NCBI RefSeq assembly: GCF_050947875.1
Contig: NC_134570.1
Location: 209,589,750-209,653,749, forward strand
Length of the DNA stretch: 64,000 bases
Reading direction: 5' to 3'
Source: Dermacentor variabilis
Taxonomy: Eukaryota; Arthropoda; Arachnida; Ixodida; Ixodidae
Shown here: positions 1 to 9,465 of the stretch, piece after piece
Numbering within the stretch: position 1 is the first letter of the stretch
Layout: the number at the start of each line of letters is the position of its first letter
Notes under the pieces: generated by a model
What the model was told of the DNA's origin: nothing
Databases searched by the model: none
Seen by the model: only the letters and a program-made list of their open reading frames with translations
Program-made: the position numbers and the translations under genes

Positions 1-1380
1 AACTAGGTAGTCTAATTAGGCTAAACAGTACAGTCGAAACATGGAATTCGGAATACAGTGTATTTTACATAGCTTCGATGAATCTGAAAACACCACTTAT
101 CACAAGACCAAACGAACATCCAAAGAAAAAAACTTTGTCAACTGGAGCGGAAGCATGAGCTATGGATGTAGTACGAACTGAACTGCACGAGATTTGCGTC
201 AAGATGCATTTGGAAGTGGGCGGTTGAATTTAAAATTTAACAAGTATCCGCAGGTCAAAGGTGAAGACCCTATACCGTCGTTGAATGCCATTACCGAAAA
301 TTGTAATTTGCGCATATTGCTGCGAGTGATTTTGTCTGAGCCAATGCTTGGTCGAAAAAGAAACGAAAGGTAATACCTAATGTCTTAGGGTGGTTTATTC
401 AGGAAACTACGACTACATCGTATGATGCACTATTTTGGACTACTTAAACTTCGGCAAGAGAACGCAAGCTCTTGCTTTGTATAGCATTGGAATGGAAGAA
501 TTTTAATCTGCAGAGCGGTCAAAAGTTTAGACTCTCTGCATTATTTATAAGGGCAAAGCAAGTCACAGTACTTGGCTGATATAAGCGATCATGGGAAGTA
601 GCTGCCATTCTTTCTTGAACCAGCAATGTTGCAACCAACTACTCACCGGCCTCGTTAACAGTGTTTCACTTTAAAACACTATCACTTGATATATGTAATT
701 TGTTCAGAAGGTGCCTTCTCTGAAATTTTTTTCATTTCCAGTAATATTAACGAAGCCTCTTGTAAAATTAATGAATACGTGTCGCATATAACACAATACC
801 TGACTAGCTCAAATGGCCATCAGGGTGATGTTTCAATGTTAGTATGCAGTAACATACAATGTGAACGCTTTTAGGAGTACTGCGAGATTACATTTCACTT
901 CGGGATGTTCAATTTTGTCGCTAGTAAAACAGCATTGTCCGTAAGGTACCGCCAAACTTCCGATCGTGCTAAGTTCTTAAATTTTTTTGGTATCGTCCCT
1001 ACGTTTGCTATCTTCCCTCCCGCAATAGCAGGTAGAGTAGGGATTCGATACCGGTGTGAACAGTAGTTTTAAAGCAAACAGAGATGTTGACAGTTTTATT
1101 ACCTCGAACAGGTGTTGTGTTGCTATTATTGAATTAAGTTATTACTGAACGGGTGTTATGTTGCTATTTCGGTACTAGTTAGAACTAGTACCGAAAGGGC
1201 TTCTGTAATACGTCAACTTATAGATTATTTGGTATCATCAAGCGCAATAGCAGGAGGGCTAGCCATTGCCTACCTGCGTTCCTTTGGGCTAAAAAGACTG
1301 TACTTAGATTAAGCAAACGAGAAGTGTGGTGTTTCCCATTGATATTTTTCGAAAAGCATTGCTTGATGTATCTTGGAACA
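1..1380. other. No gene recognised
   Basis: This stretch is AT-rich with many stop codons in all frames. The only frame near 690-870 is 62 codons long and has no motif I know. No repeat with both ends visible was found here. Confidence 0.5.
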
Positions 1381-1441
1381 GAGTGGTCTGTTTACCTGAG
1401 CCAGATTGAATCAAAACATATTTTGAGGCACATTCAGAACA

Positions 1442-1666
1442 TTGTCACTGGTTCACTTTCCTAGAAAGCGCGGCAAACCACAACTGCGCTTTGCTATAAA
1501 GACAACAAATAAAATGTACAGAAAATTTCGTAATTGGCGTTTTTACAATGACTGGATTATATTTAAGAGCTATCGCAACAAGTTGAGCAAGAAGGCTGCG
1601 GATGGCGAGAACAGAATATTATTTTTTACCTTGACATTTCCTACAATCTCCATGACTGTGCTGTAG
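1442..1666 (+). pseudogene. Possible LINE remnant, endonuclease-RT linker
   Basis: A 74-codon frame contains a basic stretch reading KMYRKFRNW followed by a tryptophan, phenylalanine and YRNKL. This resembles the linker between the endonuclease and reverse transcriptase of CR1-type LINEs, where a run such as KxLYRKF...W..F..YRNKL is common. No RT motifs follow and no element ends are visible, so it would be an isolated decayed scrap. It may equally be chance similarity. Confidence 0.25.
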
Positions 1667-2573
1667 ACCCGGCTGAAAGGTTACTATATCAGGAAACTTT
1701 TCACTCCTTACCGGTTACCTTCATCGTTGATGGCAAAGAGCTATGTGGAATTGAATTGGTTGAGCATTTAACAACTATCATTCCAGTATCTCAGTGACCA
1801 ACGGCTTGCCTCACGCAATCAATAATGATCACAATCACGTTGATACCTCTATATTGTTGGGACCTACTATGTGGCAAGTTGCACGCGTTATCCATGATCC
1901 GAAAAACTCTACATTTGGAATTTATGGTTTTCAAGTGAGATCTATATATATGTAGCCGGTATAATTGTTCCAGTTCTTGGATATATTTTCAATGCTTGAA
2001 CGAAGGGCAATATGCAAGAGAAAATGAAACTAGCCGGAATTGATGTTGTGTTTAAAAGAGGACGAACGTAATGACAACAACTGGAGAGAAGTTTTGATTC
2101 TGCGAGATTTTTCAAATATCTTCCAAAACAATTTCCACACTCGCTTTTATACATTTATTGATAAGCATACATTATTCGTGGTTTTCTTATATTTGGCATT
2201 TCATAATTATTTATTTACACAGCTACAATGGCCGCGAGAAATTGTTCTACAATGGTGTTAGAAAAGAAGCGCAAAGCAATCTGAAAAGCAAAATTGGAGA
2301 GCAAACAACAGCGCATAAACAACGCGTGAACAACGCGTGAGGAGGCACTCAAATATATGAGGGCGAATCAGAAAGTACTTGCCCCTATATTCTTATTAGC
2401 CAAGATAAAGAACATGCAGGTAATTACAAATACATGTACTATTCTACGTACCTTAAAGTATTTTTTCACGTAGAGCCCGCACCTGTTCAGACATTTGTCC
2501 CATCACAGTACTACATTTCAGATGCCCCTGTAGTAGAATTCGTCTTGCTCATACGCCAAAAGCTCATTGACGT
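1667..2573. other. No gene recognised; left flank of element A
   Basis: Short frames at 2040-2340 and 2434-2577 have no recognisable domain. If element A and one copy of its target duplication are removed, the plus-strand frame from 2434 continues into the right flank for about 30 more codons and stops near 9567. The combined frame is about 80 codons with no motif I know, so this is noted only as the pre-insertion arrangement. Confidence 0.4.
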
Positions 2574-2577
2574 GCAC
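2574..2577. repeat. Target-site duplication of element A, left copy (GCAC)
   Basis: GCAC lies directly outside the TG that opens the plus-strand reading of the left LTR. The same four bases lie directly outside the CA closing the right LTR at 9462-9465. A 4-bp duplication is normal for Ty3/gypsy integration and fixes the element ends at 2578 and 9461. Confidence 0.85.
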
Positions 2578-3369
2578 TGTTTGGATCGGACTGCTGGTAC
2601 GATCTGTTGGGAACTCGGCGCTGACGCCCGTGGTTGTACCTGGGTCGCAAGCCCCAAGGGTAGCGTTGGCCTGGCGGCCTGGGGTACAACTGGAAGCATC
2701 CGAAGGTCCCGGAAAAGCATGAGTCGACTGGTAACAACAAAACAACTTGGTTATTTTAACATCGCAAAGAGTTGGCGGTCAGGTTGACCGAAGTAGAGAG
2801 ACGGGAGAGCACTTCACTCAACAGAAGAAATCGGAGCCCTGCTTTTGGCGTCCGGGGGCAGCTGTTTTTATACTCTCGCAGTTGAGGGCAAGAAGGAACC
2901 CCTCAAAAGACGAGCACGTGAATGTACAATGGGCTAATGGTGACGCACACTGTCGTAGCGATGCCGTAGCACCATGCCGAGCACGATCTCGTAGCACCCT
3001 GTCGAGCACGATCTCGTAGCACCCTGTTGTAGCGCTGCCGGTCGGGCACAATGACTGTAATGAGAGGATGGTCCCTGCTTTGGCATCGCCTGTTTCGGGC
3101 ACAATGACTGGAATGAGAGGATGATCCCTGCTTTGGCATCGCCTGTTTCGGGCACAATGGCTGTAATGAGGGGACGATCCCGGCTTTGGCATCGCCTGTT
3201 TCGGGCACAATGACTGGAATGCGAGGGTGATCCTTTGCGGTCGCATCGCCGCAGTCGCGCCTGGAAACACCTGGCGATGAGTGTTGCGGCGACGACGATC
3301 GGGCCAAAATGTCTGCCGCCCTGCCGCAGTCGCGCCGGCAAAACCACGTGTCGCAGGCGAAACGCAACA
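2578..3369 (-). repeat. Element A 3' LTR
   Basis: This 792-bp direct repeat of 8670-9461 begins TG and ends CA on the plus strand. In element sense (minus) it is the downstream LTR. It contains a 53-bp tandem array at 3044-3240 and a TATA-like box at about 2866-2872. Three substitutions separate it from the other LTR. Confidence 0.93.
3044..3240 (-). repeat. 53-bp tandem array in the 3' LTR
   Basis: About 3.7 head-to-tail copies of a 53-bp unit, opening GGGCACAATGACTG on the plus strand, start at 3044, 3097, 3150 and 3203. A shorter repeat built on CGAGCACGATCTCGTAGCAC precedes it at about 2970-3030. Both arrays lie upstream of the TATA-like box in element sense, that is in U3, the usual place for repeated enhancer units. 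They also explain the long antisense frames across this LTR, which are not genes. Confidence 0.85.
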
Positions 3370-3854
3370 GACCGCCCCGCCGGGGGAAGGAGATCCCGAT
3401 GGACAGGGGACTGCATCCGCTGGCCGGAGGGATGTCGCTCGATGATGCTCATAACCGAAGTCGGGCGTCCCTCGACGTTTCTTGAGCGCAGCGCACAGAG
3501 AAGGCCTCGTTCTCTCGATCAGGTTCGCACGGGACACTGCAAAGTGACTTCGGGAGAGTTCACATTTTTGTTCTCGTTCCCGGCAAGCGTTAGAACTACG
3601 CTGAAACTCAACCGCTCAGTCCGCAAGCACGGCACAACCCTCACTAAGCCCTGCCAGGCTCTTTCCCCTTTTTATACCACTGCCTAGTTCCTTACAGTAG
3701 TCTAGCATCACTCAGAACGCGTCCACAAATTGAAAAATTGCACTAGAAAGCATATCATCACTTTGAAACACTAAACAAAAGCAATATGTTAAAAAAAATC
3801 CTGCCTCAGGAAGAAAAACATCAGTAACCAACAATTTTGAGGCTGATTCCTACG
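3370..3854 (-). other. Element A 3' untranslated region
   Basis: About 480 bp lie between the RNase H stop codon and the 3' LTR. Next to the LTR is a G-rich, purine-rich plus-strand stretch (3378-3400) that is also present next to the 3' LTR of element B. In element sense it is pyrimidine-rich, so it is not a textbook polypurine tract, and I see no clear tract elsewhere in this region. No coding signal was found. Confidence 0.6.
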
Positions 3855-6800
3855 TTAGGGGCTTCGACTTAAGCCATCGGCGTTACCGTTGAGACTCCCC
3901 TTTTTGTAACGCACCTCAAAGGAATATTGTTGTAAAGCGAGGCTCCAGCGCAGGAGGCGGCCATTTTTGGGAGAGATGGTCTGCAGCCATTGGAGAGGGC
4001 AGTGATCCGTCTCAATGATAAACCTCGAGCCGGCTAGATAGCATGACAATTTCTGAACGGCCCACACGAGACACGCACACTCTTTCTCGGTGGCGCTATA
4101 CGCCTGCTCACGACTGGACAGCTTACGACTAGCATACAGGACGGGGTGTTCTACTTCTCCATTTTCCCGTTGGCACAGTACAACGCCCATGCCTCGCTCA
4201 CTAGCATCGCACTGAACAACGAACCCTTTTGTATAGTCTGGCGATCGTAGCACAGGCTGGTTTGTTAGGGCACTCTTTAGGGCGCTAAAAGCTCTTTCCT
4301 TTGTCTCGTCCCAGACGACTGTTTGAGGCTCTGTTTTTCTTAGAGCATCCGTCAGGGGAGCCGCGATATCAGAGTACCTAGGGATGTACCTCTGATAGTA
4401 GCCGGCGACACCCAAGAACGACCGAATATCGGTCTTGGTGCGCGGTTGCGGAAAGTCTCGCACAGCGGCCACTTTTATTTCAGAGGGGCGGCGACGACCC
4501 TGACCAATCACGTGACCGAGGTAGACAACCTCGGCCTGTGCTAACTGGCACTTAGGAGCCTTGACTGTCAAGCCCGCTTCGCGCAGGCGGGTTAGCACTG
4601 CCCGCAAGTGTGCCACATGCTCAGACCAGGATGCGGAGAATATCGCTACGTCGTCTAGATACGGTAAAGCGAATTCTTGCTGTCCCCGCAACACTTTATC
4701 CATGAGGCTTGAAAAACAGTATGGCGCGTTCTTCAAACCAAAACTCAACACTTTAGGACGGAATGTTCCCATTGGTGAAATGAACGCCGCATACCTACTA
4801 GCCTCTTCTGTAAGTGGAACCTGCCAATAACCCCTGACAAGATCTAGGGTGGAAATAAACTGAGCGCTACTAACTTTCTCAAGGCGCTCCTCGATGTTAG
4901 GGATCGGATAAATTTGATCCTTAGTGATGGAATTAAGCCTGCGGTAGTCGACGCAAGGACGAGGTTCCTTGCCCGGTACCTCAACTAAAATCAAAGGGGA
5001 GGTATAATCACTCTCACCTGCCTCAATAACACCGAGCTGTAGCATTTTCTTTACCTCAGCCTCCATAATATCGCTCTGGCGGGGTGACACCCGATACGCC
5101 TTGGATCGTACTGGCTCTGGGGAGGTAAGTTCTATATCATGAGTAAGTACCGAAGTCCTACCAGGCCTCTCAGAGAACAGACCTTGAAACTCTTGTAATA
5201 GCTGGTGTAGTTCGGTTTTCTGCTCAGGCGACAGCGGTGCTTTACTGATAAGGTCACTAATGACTTGACCGGTGTCTTCCCTGTTCGTCACTGAGCCTAG
5301 TCCCGGAAGCTCGACCGGAAGCTCTTCAGGAACGTTTACCATCATGCACACCACTGCTTCCCTTTGTCTATAAGGTTTGAGCAGATTACAGTGGTAAACT
5401 TGCTGTGCTTTCCGCTTTCCTGGCAGACTTACCACGTAGTTAACGTCCGACAGTTTCTGAACAATTCGCGCTGGGCCCTCCCACTGCACGTCTAGTTTGT
5501 TGTTTAGCGATGTGCGCAATATCATGACCTCATCGCCAACCTCAAAACGACGGGCCCTGGCTGTCCGATCATAATAAACCTTGGCCCTCTGCTGGGCCTT
5601 TGTCATTGCTTCACCTGACAACTCCTGTGCCCTTCTTAAGCGTTCGAGGAGCTTAAGCACGTACTCCACCACGACTGGGTCGTCGCCCCTACCTTCCCAT
5701 GATTCTCGAAGCATGCGAAGCGGAGACCGAAGCGAGCGACCGTACACCAGTTCAGCTGGCGAAAACCCCGTAGCCGCATGCGGCGCGGTTCTTAACGCAA
5801 ACATCACCCCAGGCAAACACAGCTCCCAGTCAGTTCGATGTTCAAAACACAACGCTCTCAACACGCGCTTCATGACGGAGTGGAGCTTCTCAACGGAATT
5901 CGACTGTGGGTGGTACACTGAGCTGTGTAACAGCTTTACCCCACACCTTTCGAGAAAAGTTGTCGTCAAAGCGCTAGTAAACACTGTGCCCTGATCTGAT
6001 TGAATTTCTGCAGGAAAACCAACTCGCGCAAATATGGACAGTAGTGCATTAACTATCTCAACTGAGCTGAGTTCTTTAAGCGGCACTGCTTCAGGGAACT
6101 TTGTCGCTGGGCAGATCACAGTCAAAATGTGTCTGTACCCCGTGGCTGTTACCGGCAGAGGTCCCACAGTATCAATAACGAGCCGTCTAAAAGGCTCCGT
6201 AATGATAGGTACCAATTTCAACGGCGCCCTCGATTTCTCCCCTGGTTTGCCCACCCGCTGACAAGTGTCACATGTCCTCACGAAATGGTCTGCGTCCCGA
6301 AAACACCCTGGCCAATAGTACTCTTGCAAGAGACGGTCCTTAGTTTTCTTAACTCCTAGGTGTCCGGACCACGAACCCCCATGCGACAAGCGCAACAGAT
6401 CCTGACGATAGCATTGAGGCACGACCAGCTGATCGAACTCCACTCCTCTGCGGTCTAGATACTTCCGGTACAGGACTCCACCTCTTTCCACAAAACGCGC
6501 AGTTTTCCTGGCGATACCTTCTTTGACATTGCAGCGTATGTTTTCTAGGCTACCATCCTTTTTTTGCTCGGCTATCAAAGCCGACCGGCTGACTTTTAGC
6601 AACCTATCAAGTCCGTCTGACGTAGGCGCGATGAGCAAATCAGTAGATAGCTCTTCTAACTTTCCCGTGTCGGGCGTTTCCTCTCCAGTATCTGGCGCCT
6701 TTAACGTTACAGACTCAAGTTTATTCAGTTCGGGCGTGCTCGGAATATCAGCTTGCTGCGCCTCTGACCCTTTTTCGTTGTTTGATAACGTCGGCCCCGC

Positions 6801-8315
6801 AACTACCGCCTTTGCAGCGAGCTCCCGAACCTTCGATCTGGTTAAGGCCTGAACACTAGCTTCACCAAACAAAAGCCCCTTCTCGCGCAGGAGGTGATCG
6901 GACCTGTTTGAAAATAGGTACGGGTACTGGGGTGGCAGCATAGATGACACTGCCGCCTCTGTCTCAAGCGCTCCGAAAGGTCCTTCAATAAGCACCTTTG
7001 CTACTGGCAGACACACGCTATGAGCTTCCACGGCTTGCTTGATCCACGCGCACTCGCCCGTGAACATATGGGGTTCTACGTAAGATGGGTGAACTACATC
7101 CATCGTAGCTGCGGAATCGCGAAGCACTCGGCACTCTTTCCCGTTCACGAGGAGGTCTCGCATGTAAGGCTCGAGAAGCTTCATGTTCTCGTCAGTGCTG
7201 CCTATTGAAAAAAACACAACTTTTGGTGTTGTTTCCGGACACTGCGCCGAAAAGTGACCCGGCTTCTGGCACGTATAACAAACGCCCGCTCGCCTCATCT
7301 CGAACCGCTTTCTGCGTTCGGCTTCGGCTGCCGCCGTCTCCTTAGGTTCGGTCGCACTGCTTCCACTCGCATCCGCACTACGCGTGTTCCCCTTTGCTCT
7401 CATGGGTGTGAACTTCGGCCTCTCGAACTTCGAGCCAAATTCACCCTTTTGACCATCCTTAGCTCCGCGAGCCCGACGCGTCACAAACTCCTCGGCTAGC
7501 TCAGCGGCTTTAGCCACCGTACAAACGTCTGGCCTATCCAAGACCCAGTATCGCACGTTCTCCGGTAACCGACTATAAAACTGTTCTAGCCCGAAACACT
7601 GCAGAACTTTATCGTGGTCACCAAACGCTTTCTCTTCTTTGAGCCACTCCTGCATGTTCGACATAAGCCTATACGCAAACTCTGTATATGACTCACTTTT
7701 GCCTTTCTCATTTTCCCGAAACTTCCGACGGAACGCCTCCGCAGACAGCCGGTACTTTTTTAGCAGACTCGATTTTACTTTGTCGAAATCCTCTGCCTCC
7801 TCTCTATCCAAGCGAGCGACTACGTCGGCCGCCTCGCCGGGTAACAAAGTGAGCAAGCGCTGTGGCCACGTTTCCCGAGAGAACCCCTGCTTCTCGCACG
7901 TTCGCTCAAAGTTAACCAGGAACAAACCAATGTCCTCTCCAAGCTTAAACGGCCGCATCAGGTCAGTCATTTTGAACAATACTCGTTCTCCTGCACCGTG
8001 TGCCTGACTTCCATTACGAGCGCGTTCCATCTCTACCTCGAGACGCTTCATTTCCAAAGCGTGTACGCGCTCTTCTTTTTCTTTCTGTTCTTTAAGTTCA
8101 CGCTCTTCTTTTTCTTTCTGTTCTTTAAGTTCGCGCTCCTGTCTTTTTGACCTCTCCTCAATAGTCTCAAGGCATTCCGACAGCTCGTCATCCTCAGCCT
8201 CTAACTCAAGAATAGCCTTTAGCAGTTCAGGTTTTCTTAGTTTGTCTGAGACATCCAGACCCAACTCTCTTGCAAGCTCCAACAATTTCGGTTTGCGCAA
8301 CGACTTCAAATCCAT
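3855..8315 (-). CDS. Gag-protease-integrase-RT-RNase H polyprotein of element A (Gmr1-like order)
   Basis: This is a single 1486-codon polyprotein that carries out capsid assembly, cDNA synthesis and integration. Residues 1-40 resemble a SAP/Rho-N-type helical module (LRKPKLLELARELGL repeated as LRKPELLKAIL). Residues 45-95 are a charged coiled coil. Residues 115-285 are a capsid of the SCAN-related type. Residues 346-359 are a CCHC knuckle (CYTCQKPGHFSAQC). The protease has D400-S-A. Integrase follows with H645/H652/C682/C685 and a D715, D774, E809 triad, then a GPY-type module near 930-980. RT has YLDD at 1219-1222 and D1158. RNase H has D1370, E1410 and D1437. The start is the first ATG after the leader, in a context (GCAGCCATG) shared with element B. 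There is no gag-pol frameshift or internal stop. The domain order places it with Gmr1-like Ty3 elements. Confidence 0.95.
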   Translation of the reverse strand: MDLKSLRKPKLLELARELGLDVSDKLRKPELLKAILELEAEDDELSECLETIEERSKRQERELKEQKEKEERELKEQKEKEERVHALEMKRLEVEMERARNGSQAHGAGERVLFKMTDLMRPFKLGEDIGLFLVNFERTCEKQGFSRETWPQRLLTLLPGEAADVVARLDREEAEDFDKVKSSLLKKYRLSAEAFRRKFRENEKGKSESYTEFAYRLMSNMQEWLKEEKAFGDHDKVLQCFGLEQFYSRLPENVRYWVLDRPDVCTVAKAAELAEEFVTRRARGAKDGQKGEFGSKFERPKFTPMRAKGNTRSADASGSSATEPKETAAAEAERRKRFEMRRAGVCYTCQKPGHFSAQCPETTPKVVFFSIGSTDENMKLLEPYMRDLLVNGKECRVLRDSAATMDVVHPSYVEPHMFTGECAWIKQAVEAHSVCLPVAKVLIEGPFGALETEAAVSSMLPPQYPYLFSNRSDHLLREKGLLFGEASVQALTRSKVRELAAKAVVAGPTLSNNEKGSEAQQADIPSTPELNKLESVTLKAPDTGEETPDTGKLEELSTDLLIAPTSDGLDRLLKVSRSALIAEQKKDGSLENIRCNVKEGIARKTARFVERGGVLYRKYLDRRGVEFDQLVVPQCYRQDLLRLSHGGSWSGHLGVKKTKDRLLQEYYWPGCFRDADHFVRTCDTCQRVGKPGEKSRAPLKLVPIITEPFRRLVIDTVGPLPVTATGYRHILTVICPATKFPEAVPLKELSSVEIVNALLSIFARVGFPAEIQSDQGTVFTSALTTTFLERCGVKLLHSSVYHPQSNSVEKLHSVMKRVLRALCFEHRTDWELCLPGVMFALRTAPHAATGFSPAELVYGRSLRSPLRMLRESWEGRGDDPVVVEYVLKLLERLRRAQELSGEAMTKAQQRAKVYYDRTARARRFEVGDEVMILRTSLNNKLDVQWEGPARIVQKLSDVNYVVSLPGKRKAQQVYHCNLLKPYRQREAVVCMMVNVPEELPVELPGLGSVTNREDTGQVISDLISKAPLSPEQKTELHQLLQEFQGLFSERPGRTSVLTHDIELTSPEPVRSKAYRVSPRQSDIMEAEVKKMLQLGVIEAGESDYTSPLILVEVPGKEPRPCVDYRRLNSITKDQIYPIPNIEERLEKVSSAQFISTLDLVRGYWQVPLTEEASRYAAFISPMGTFRPKVLSFGLKNAPYCFSSLMDKVLRGQQEFALPYLDDVAIFSASWSEHVAHLRAVLTRLREAGLTVKAPKCQLAQAEVVYLGHVIGQGRRRPSEIKVAAVRDFPQPRTKTDIRSFLGVAGYYQRYIPRYSDIAAPLTDALRKTEPQTVVWDETKERAFSALKSALTNQPVLRSPDYTKGFVVQCDASERGMGVVLCQRENGEVEHPVLYASRKLSSREQAYSATEKECACLVWAVQKLSCYLAGSRFIIETDHCPLQWLQTISPKNGRLLRWSLALQQYSFEVRYKKGSLNGNADGLSRSP

Positions 8316-8454
8316 GGCTGCTCTGAATGCTGCTTTCTCTACTGCTTACTATTGTCTTGCCGCAAACTAACCCGGCAGCAACGACAACCACAATTACCAG
8401 CTCTGTTTCTGACACTAACAAAAGCCTGGCAAAGCTCAGAAGAAGAAAGTCCCG

Positions 8455-8462
8455 CACTCACC
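8455..8462 (-). promoter_or_regulatory. Candidate splice donor in the element A leader
   Basis: In element sense the sequence reads GGTGAGTGCGGGACTTTCTT about 145 bases upstream of the gag ATG. Element B, a diverged family, has GGTGAGTGCACGGCTTTTCTT at the matching place (34457-34464). Conservation of a strong donor consensus in otherwise diverged leaders suggests a leader intron ending just before the gag ATG. The acceptor is not certain. Confidence 0.45.
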
Positions 8463-8650
8463 AAACCTCGCAGGCAGGAATTCCGCGCAGTCGTTCCGCT
8501 GCAGGCAACCAGTCGTCACACAGGGCTCGTTGCACTGCTCCCGGATCGTCGTTGAGCTGCTCAGCATACCGTCAACTGCATCTCTTCGCTGCTGGCCTCC
8601 GTTGTCGCGATCTCACCGCTGGCAGACAGTTGTTTGAAGTCGGAGGCGAT

Positions 8651-8669
8651 CTCACCGCTGCCAACCAGA
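8651..8669 (-). promoter_or_regulatory. Candidate primer-binding site of element A
   Basis: Directly inside the 5' LTR the sense strand reads TCTGGTTGGCAGCGGTGAG. The part TGGCAGCGGTG is complementary to the 3' end of many eukaryotic tRNA-Leu genes (…CACCGCTGCCA). The element B site (34572-34590) fits the same tRNA even better (TGGCAGCGGTGGGA). In both, one extra base separates this match from a TGG that would pair with the CCA end. The motif GCGATCTCACCGCTG on the plus strand is duplicated at about 8606 and 8647. Confidence 0.5.
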
Positions 8670-8956
8670 TGTTTGGATCGGACTGCTGGTACGATCTGTT
8701 GGGAACTCGGCGCTGACGCCCGTGGTTGTACCTGGGTCGCAAGCCCCAAGGGTAGCGTTGGCCTGGCGGCCTGGGGTACAACTGGAAGCATCCGAAGGTC
8801 CCGGCAAAGCATGAGTCGACTGGTAACAACAAAACAACTTGGTTATTTTAACATCGCAAAGAGTTGGCGGTCAGGTTGACCGAAGTAGAGAGACGGGAGA
8901 GCACTTCACTCAACAGAAGAAATCGGAGCCCTGCTTTTGGCGTCCGGGGGCAGCTG

Positions 8957-8963
8957 TTTTTAT
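8957..8963 (-). promoter_or_regulatory. TATA-like box of element A
   Basis: The minus strand reads GAGTATAAAAACAGC here, a canonical TATA box about 290 bases upstream of the LTR end in element sense. The same box is in the 3' LTR. Transcription would start roughly 25-30 bases further on, near 8930. Confidence 0.6.
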
Positions 8964-9135
8964 ACTCTCGCAGTTGAGGGCAAGAAGGAACCCCTCAAAA
9001 GACGAGCACGTGAATGTACAATGGGCTAATGGTGACGCACACTGTCGTAGCGATGCCGTAGCACCATGTCGAGCACGATCTCGTAGCACCCTGTCGAGCA
9101 CGATCTCGTAGCACCCTGTTGTAGCGCTGCCGGTC

Positions 9136-9332
9136 GGGCACAATGACTGTAATGAGAGGATGGTCCCTGCTTTGGCATCGCCTGTTTCGGGCACAATGAC
9201 TGGAATGAGAGGATGATCCCTGCTTTGGCATCGCCTGTTTCGGGCACAATGGCTGTAATGAGGGGACGATCCCTGCTTTGGCATCGCCTGTTTCGGGCAC
9301 AATGACTGGAATGCGAGGGTGATCCTTTGCGG
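9136..9332 (-). repeat. 53-bp tandem array in the 5' LTR
   Basis: This is the same array as at 3044-3240, with the same unit number. One unit carries CCCTGC where the other LTR has CCCGGC. Its place in U3, upstream of the TATA-like box, suggests repeated regulatory sites. The factor that would bind is unknown. Confidence 0.85.
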
Positions 9333-9461
9333 TCGCATCGCCGCAGTCGCGCCTGGAAACACCTGGCGATGAGTGTTGCGGCGACGACGATCGGGCCAAA
9401 ATGTCTGCCGCCCTGCCGCAGTCGCGCCGGCAAAACCACGTGTCGCAGGCGAAACGCAACA

Positions 9462-9465
9462 GCAC
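9462..9465. repeat. Target-site duplication of element A, right copy (GCAC)
   Basis: These four bases match 2574-2577 and directly follow the terminal CA of the right LTR. Confidence 0.85.

Larger units (their letters stand above)
2578..9461 (-). mobile_element. Element A: intact Gmr1-like Ty3/gypsy LTR retrotransposon
   Basis: This is a 6884-bp element on the minus strand with two 792-bp LTRs, a 4-bp target duplication, a leader with a primer-binding-like site, and one uninterrupted ORF at 3855-8315. The LTRs differ by only three substitutions that I can see (near 2713, 2977 and 3184 on the left), about 0.4 percent, so the insertion is recent. The pol order is protease, integrase, RT, RNase H. 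Integrase before RT is the diagnostic order of Gmr1-like elements, first described in deuterostomes. Nothing is visibly broken, so this copy may be autonomous. The element ends TGTT...AACA are inverted, as is usual for LTRs. Element B in this window is a damaged sister family. Confidence 0.93.
8670..9461 (-). repeat. Element A 5' LTR
   Basis: This 792-bp LTR precedes the leader in element sense and so carries the working promoter. It opens TG and closes CA on the plus strand and is 99.6 percent identical to 2578-3369. In element sense the order is U3 with the 53-bp array (9136-9332), then the TATA-like box (8957-8963), then R/U5 to 8670. No AATAAA was seen in the R/U5 part. Confidence 0.93.

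Noticed and set aside
3044..3240. CRISPR-like regularly spaced repeats
   Set aside because: The 53-bp units are directly head to tail with no unique spacers, lie in an LTR and are in a eukaryotic setting.
2818..3537. Long minus- and plus-strand frames over the LTRs of element A (also 8910-9491)
   Set aside because: They exist in several frames at once and are made of the 53-bp repeat unit, so they reflect periodicity without stops. They have no domains.
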